This document shows positions 5,558 through 8,395 of a stretch of DNA of 8,395 nt, piece by piece. The notes beneath the pieces were generated by a model. The model ran no database searches, was not told the DNA's origin, and saw nothing but the letters and a program-made list of their open reading frames with translations. The translations under genes were made by a program, and so were the position numbers. This stretch comes from JAERML01 sp035687895 (GTDB lineage: Bacteria > Bacteroidota > Ignavibacteria > UBA10030 > UBA6906): positions 1-8,395 of the forward strand of contig DASRUE010000136.1 in the NCBI GenBank assembly GCA_035687895.1, read 5' to 3'. Each line of letters begins with the position of its first letter. Within the stretch, counting starts at the first letter, position 1.

Positions 5558-6463
5558 ATGTCCATACGGCCGGTCAAACGGATCATTCAATCCCAACCCA
5601 CTATTGAGGGGGCGGGCGTGCGATTACGTCGCGCGTTCGGCTTCGGGGCAACAGAGGAATTCGACCCATTCCTGCTGCTCGACGATTTCCGGAACGAGAA
5701 TCCCGAAGACTATCTCGCAGGGTTTCCGTGGCATCCGCATCGGGGCATCGAAACCATTACCTACGTCCTCGCGGGGGAGGTCAGTCATGGCGACAGCCTC
5801 GGGAACCGCGGCACATTGGGAGCCGGTGATGTGCAGTGGATGACCGCAGGCCGCGGGATTCTTCATCAGGAAATGCCGAAGGGCGACAAGCAGGGACGAA
5901 TGCACGGCTTCCAGCTCTGGGCAAATCTCCCCTCCACACTCAAGATGACTACTCCCCGCTATCAGGATGTCAAGTCCGGCGAAATCCCTGAGGTCACCGA
6001 TGACGATGGGACGGTCGTTCGTGTCGTGTGTGGAGATTTCTGGGGAAAGTCCGGCCCCGTGGAAGGCGTCGCAGCGAATCCACGGTATCTGGATGTGTGG
6101 GTTCCCCCCGGCAAGCGGAAGACGCTCCCGGTCGAAACGAACCGGCACGCGTTTGCGTACGTGTTCGAGGGGTCAGGCTCGTTCCGGGATGCTTCCCGGC
6201 CAAAGCCAGTCAAAACGGATCTCGTCGGATCGACCGGCGGTGAGGTGCTTGAATTCACGGGCAATCGCTCGCTCGTGCTCTTCGACTCCGGCGACGAGGT
6301 AACGGTACAAGCTGGAGACGCCGGCGTCAGGTTCCTGTTGGTCTCCGGTCAGCCGCTCAAGGAGCCGGTTGCCTGGCGCGGCCCCATTGTCATGAACACC
6401 GAGGAAGAGCTTAACCAGGCGTGGGCTGAGTTGCGTAACGACACGTTCATTAAGGATCGTTGA
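5558..6463 (+). CDS. Pirin family bicupin protein
   Basis: A 301-residue cytoplasmic protein of the pirin family, made of two cupin barrels. The N-terminal barrel binds one metal ion, usually iron. All four ligands are present: H59 and H61 in 'PWHPHRGIET', and H103 and E105 in 'GILHQEMP', matching the spacing of human pirin. 'FGFGATEEFDPFLLLDDF' (27-44) and 'GDVQWMTAGRGILH' (90-103) are family signatures, and the C-terminal cupin spans about 175-285. Characterised pirins include quercetin 2,3-dioxygenases (YhhW-type) and redox-responsive regulators, and the sequence alone does not say which applies here. Length is normal for the family. The start is fixed by AAAGGAGGAG at 5546-5555, just before the ATG. 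It is preceded by a possible promoter and followed by a 156-bp non-coding stretch, so it is probably a single-gene unit. Confidence 0.95.
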   Translation: MSIRPVKRIIQSQPTIEGAGVRLRRAFGFGATEEFDPFLLLDDFRNENPEDYLAGFPWHPHRGIETITYVLAGEVSHGDSLGNRGTLGAGDVQWMTAGRGILHQEMPKGDKQGRMHGFQLWANLPSTLKMTTPRYQDVKSGEIPEVTDDDGTVVRVVCGDFWGKSGPVEGVAANPRYLDVWVPPGKRKTLPVETNRHAFAYVFEGSGSFRDASRPKPVKTDLVGSTGGEVLEFTGNRSLVLFDSGDEVTVQAGDAGVRFLLVSGQPLKEPVAWRGPIVMNTEEELNQAWAELRNDTFIKDR

Positions 6464-6483
6464 CCTTGGGAAAGATAACCACA

Positions 6484-6532
6484 GAGACCTGCCCGCCATT
6501 CAAGTACCTTGGAGGCAGGCGGGCGCTGAGAC
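6484..6532. repeat. Short palindromic element between GAGAC direct repeats
   Basis: GCCCGCC at 6491-6497 and GGCGGGC at 6518-6524 form a 7-bp stem; CAAG/CTTG at 6501-6511 forms an inner hairpin. The 39-base unit is flanked by GAGAC at 6484-6488 and GAGAC at 6528-6532. Removing one flank and the unit leaves a simple CACAGAGACACAGAG string, as expected of a small insertion with a 5-bp target duplication. The stem could also act as a terminator for pirin, but no T tract follows. Confidence 0.5.
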
Positions 6533-6538
6533 ACAGAG

Positions 6539-6568
6539 TTGAAAATGAATGGTTGTTTTGTACCTTTC
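6539..6568 (+). promoter_or_regulatory. Possible Bacteroidota-type promoter for the sulfatase gene
   Basis: TTG at 6539-6541 and TACCTTTC at 6561-6568 are separated by 19 bases. This is close to the Bacteroidota -33 TTTG / -7 TAnnTTTG pattern, differing at the last base. Transcription would start near 6575, ahead of the ribosome-binding site at 6608. The match is short and could be chance. Confidence 0.3.
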
Positions 6569-6619
6569 TGTCTCTAAGTGTTCTTTTCCGGTGTAATCCT
6601 CACAAGCGGAGATCAATCA

Positions 6620-7990
6620 ATGTCCGGCTCGCTCCTGACAAGCATTGAACACACATTTATGCAATTCAGTTTTCGGAGGCTTCTCTATATTCTCTTTCTC
6701 TTGGGCGTCTTGCATCTCGTGAGTGGGCATGTCCAACCACAGCCGCCTGACACGCGCCCCAACATCGTCTACATCATGACCGACGATCTGGGATATGCGG
6801 ATCTAAGCGGTTATGGACGAAAGGAATATCAAACCCCCATCCTGGACAAACTGGCTGCAGAGGGGATGCGTTTCTCAAATGCGTATTCAGCAGCTCCGGT
6901 GTGCACGCCAACCCGTGTCGCCTTTATGACGGGCCGCTACCCTGCGCGACAACCGGTCGGACTCAGGGAGCCTCTCCGATGGACTGAACAAGACAAAGGG
7001 ATCGGGCTATCACCCGATCACCCCACTGTTTCATCCCTGCTCAAGGGGAACGGATACGAAACAGCTCTGGTCGGCAAATGGCATCTCGGGTTCCTGCCGG
7101 AGTTTTGGCCCAACAAACATGGCTTCGATGAATTCTTCGGCATCCTGGCGGGTGCCGTAGACTACATAGCCCATAAGAATCCGCGGGGCAAGAATGAATT
7201 ATATGAAAACGATAAACTGATCGACCGCGATGGCTACATGACAGACCTTCTCGCCGAGCGCGCCGTTGCAATCATATCCCGACCCCGCACAAAGCCGTTC
7301 TTCCTCAGTTTGATGTTCACTGCACCGCATTGGCCATGGCAGGGTCCCGGAGATAAGCCCTATCCCGATAGTGCATTCACGAGTGGAGGATCTCCTGAAA
7401 TCTTTGCGGCCATGATGAAGAGCCTGGACAACGCTGTCGGTAGGGTACTCAAGGCTCTCGAAGACAATGGTTACGCTCGCAACACCCTGGTTATTTTCAC
7501 AAGCGACAATGGTGGAGAACAGTATTCGGACATGGGACAGTTTTCCGGACGCAAGATGCAATTGTGGGAGGGCGGAATACGAGTTCCGGCTTTTGCGCGA
7601 TGGCCAGGTGTCATCCCGGCGAACCGCACAACTGACCAGGCCATCATCACCATGGATTGGACAGCCACAATCCTCGCAGCCGCGCAAACGAAGCCGGACG
7701 CGACGTACCCGCTGGACGGAATGAACCTGCTACCGATTTGCACTGGGAAGGCCCCGACTCAAAGTCGCACATTTCAGTGGCGGCTTTTTCAGCGAGCAAA
7801 GTTCAAAGCATTACGCAGCGGGAATTACAAATACTTGCAGGATGAAAAAGGTGAGTACGTATTCGATCTTGCGAAAGACCCCGGAGAAAAACAGGATCTC
7901 AGGGGGAGTCATCCTGAAATACTCCAGCGACTAAAGCTGATGTATAGGGAGTGGGAATCGGAGATGCTTATACCTGTCCCGCTTGAATAG
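6620..7990 (+). CDS. Exported type I sulfatase (arylsulfatase-like)
   Basis: A 456-residue sulfatase of the alkaline-phosphatase superfamily, hydrolysing sulfate esters in the periplasm or outside the cell. Residues about 19-36 are the signal-peptide core ('RRLLYILFLLGVLHLVSG'). The mature part starts 'RPNIVYIMTDDLGYADLSGYG' in two overlapping pieces, with metal-binding D55 and D56. 'CTPTR' (95-99, followed by 'VAFMTGR') is the CxPxR signature, and C95 should be converted to formylglycine. Other active-site residues are K153 and H155 ('GKWHLG'), H237 ('APHWPW'), D296-N297 ('SDNGG') and K312 ('GRKMQLWEGG'). The C-terminal subdomain ends 'YVFDLAKDPGEKQDL'. I start at ATG 6620 because GGAG at 6608-6611 is eight bases upstream. 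GTG 6578 has no such site, and ATG 6659 would give a shorter signal peptide without a ribosome-binding site. The substrate cannot be read from the sequence. There is no T9SS tail, unlike the two cargo proteins upstream, and no maturation enzyme in the window. Confidence 0.93.
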   Translation: MSGSLLTSIEHTFMQFSFRRLLYILFLLGVLHLVSGHVQPQPPDTRPNIVYIMTDDLGYADLSGYGRKEYQTPILDKLAAEGMRFSNAYSAAPVCTPTRVAFMTGRYPARQPVGLREPLRWTEQDKGIGLSPDHPTVSSLLKGNGYETALVGKWHLGFLPEFWPNKHGFDEFFGILAGAVDYIAHKNPRGKNELYENDKLIDRDGYMTDLLAERAVAIISRPRTKPFFLSLMFTAPHWPWQGPGDKPYPDSAFTSGGSPEIFAAMMKSLDNAVGRVLKALEDNGYARNTLVIFTSDNGGEQYSDMGQFSGRKMQLWEGGIRVPAFARWPGVIPANRTTDQAIITMDWTATILAAAQTKPDATYPLDGMNLLPICTGKAPTQSRTFQWRLFQRAKFKALRSGNYKYLQDEKGEYVFDLAKDPGEKQDLRGSHPEILQRLKLMYREWESEMLIPVPLE

Positions 7991-8110
7991 CCTATTGTGA
8001 GATAGCCACTGGTGCCGCCATGGCCAACGACAAGGTCCATAGAGGTCACGTAGATGGGCCGTCTAACCAGCAGTTCAACCTTTCCAACAGTCACGCAACG
8101 GAAGATCAAC
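7991..8110. other. Non-coding gap between sulfatase and lipoprotein genes
   Basis: I see no gene and no T-tract terminator here. GGAAG at 8100-8104 serves as the ribosome-binding site of the next gene. GTCTAAC at 8061-8067 fits the RYYYAAC half of an attC site, but no matching right half follows. Confidence 0.4.
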
Positions 8111-8395
8111 ATGAATGCGCGCACCATCATCATATTCGTTCTGTTCACCGCGTTACTCGCAACGGGTTGCGCGGTGCAGAAGAAATCAGAAGACAACAGT
8201 CTCGTCGGAGCCTGGCGAAGCAAGGTGCAGTTCAAGAGCGGCGCATTCGCTGCGGTGAAGGATCTTGAATTCATGTACGTCTTCAACGCGGGGGGCACCA
8301 TGACGGAATCCTCAAACTACGACGGTGCACCTCCTGTACCTCCCGCCTACGGCATGTGGAGAAAACTCGGGCCGGGGCAATTCGAGGCGAAGTAC
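8111..8395 (+). CDS. Lipoprotein, 5' part only (runs off the window)
   Basis: The frame opens at ATG 8111 and stays open for 95 codons to the end of the window. Residues 1-20 are a lipoprotein signal peptide: 'MNARTIIIFVLFTALLATGC', with a good lipobox (L-A-T-G-C) and the lipidated cysteine at 20. After a short polar linker ('AVQKKSEDNS'), residues 31-95 read 'LVGAWRSKVQF ... FMYVFNAGGTMTES ... AYGMWRKLGPGQFEAKY'. The alternation of 'G-x-W', 'F-N-x-G-G-T' and 'G-x-W' is typical of small lipocalin-like beta-barrel lipoproteins that start with a 'GxW' strand; the exact family is not certain. GGAAG at 8100-8104 is a fair ribosome-binding site. It probably sits in an envelope membrane facing the periplasm. 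The gene lies 120 bp after the sulfatase, and nothing shows that they work together. Confidence 0.85.
   Translation, partial: MNARTIIIFVLFTALLATGCAVQKKSEDNSLVGAWRSKVQFKSGAFAAVKDLEFMYVFNAGGTMTESSNYDGAPPVPPAYGMWRKLGPGQFEAKY

Larger units (their letters stand above)
6468..6591. repeat. Imperfect inverted-repeat region between pirin and sulfatase genes
   Basis: GGAAAGATAACCACAGAGAC (6469-6488) and the reverse complement of GTCTCTAAGTGTTCTTTTCC (6570-6589) agree at the outer GGAAA and inner AGAGAC ends, with mismatches between. This resembles a decayed miniature inverted-repeat element that carries the palindrome described above. The rest of the gap shows no gene. Confidence 0.3.

Noticed and set aside
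5260..5586. Minus-strand frame of 108 codons over the end of the MmcQ-like gene and the following gap
   Set aside because: The stretch opposite the gap looks protein-like, but most of the frame is the antisense of a known family and there is no ribosome-binding site.
5458..5607. Open frame continuing after the MmcQ-like stop codon, suggesting readthrough
   Set aside because: The protein already ends at the usual family end, and the stretch holds the pirin promoter candidate and ribosome-binding site.
8020..8268. 82-codon plus-strand frame at the right end
   Set aside because: It is out of frame with the lipoprotein at 8111, whose signal peptide and lipobox are convincing. Its own sequence is His/Arg-rich with no domain.

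Overview
The window looks like a chromosomal fragment from a bacterium of the Bacteroidota/Ignavibacteriota (FCB) side of the tree. The main reason is that two separate proteins end in a type IX secretion (T9SS) C-terminal sorting domain of the 'NYPNPFNP ... LLG ... GVYFYQL ... KMMLL' kind, which is typical of Ignavibacteria, Kryptonia and relatives. All genes that can be supported are on the + strand. No integrase, transposase, rRNA, tRNA or CRISPR array is visible, so the genus cannot be named.

Layout. 2-187: end of an unrecognised gene. 306-2408: a 700-residue secreted beta-propeller protein built from BNR/Asp-box repeats, with a T9SS tail. 2505-2732: a small two-helix membrane protein, flanked by an 11-bp inverted repeat and attC-like strings. 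2869-3249: a small lipoprotein. 3305-4183: a second T9SS cargo protein; its start is reassigned to a GTG with a perfect ribosome-binding site. 4281-5039 and 5059-5457: an ankyrin-repeat protein and an MmcQ/YjbR-family protein, 19 bp apart and probably co-transcribed. A clean stem-loop lies across the stop codon of the second one. 5558-6463: a pirin with all four metal ligands. 6464-6619: a structured non-coding stretch with a palindrome flanked by GAGAC repeats, inside a weaker inverted repeat. 6620-7990: an exported Cys-type sulfatase. 8111-8395: the first 95 residues of a lipoprotein that runs off the end.

How it fits together. The first half is a run of envelope and secreted proteins (T9SS cargo, lipoproteins, a membrane peptide). 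The middle is cytoplasmic (ankyrin/MmcQ pair, pirin). The end returns to exported proteins (sulfatase, lipoprotein). Apart from the ankyrin/MmcQ pair, spacing and individual ribosome-binding sites suggest independently expressed genes rather than one pathway operon. I see no clear new defence or metabolic system. The points most worth checking are the repeat biology: heptanucleotide repeats at the same place in both T9SS tails, the nested palindrome at 6484-6532, and the cassette-like ends of the small membrane gene.
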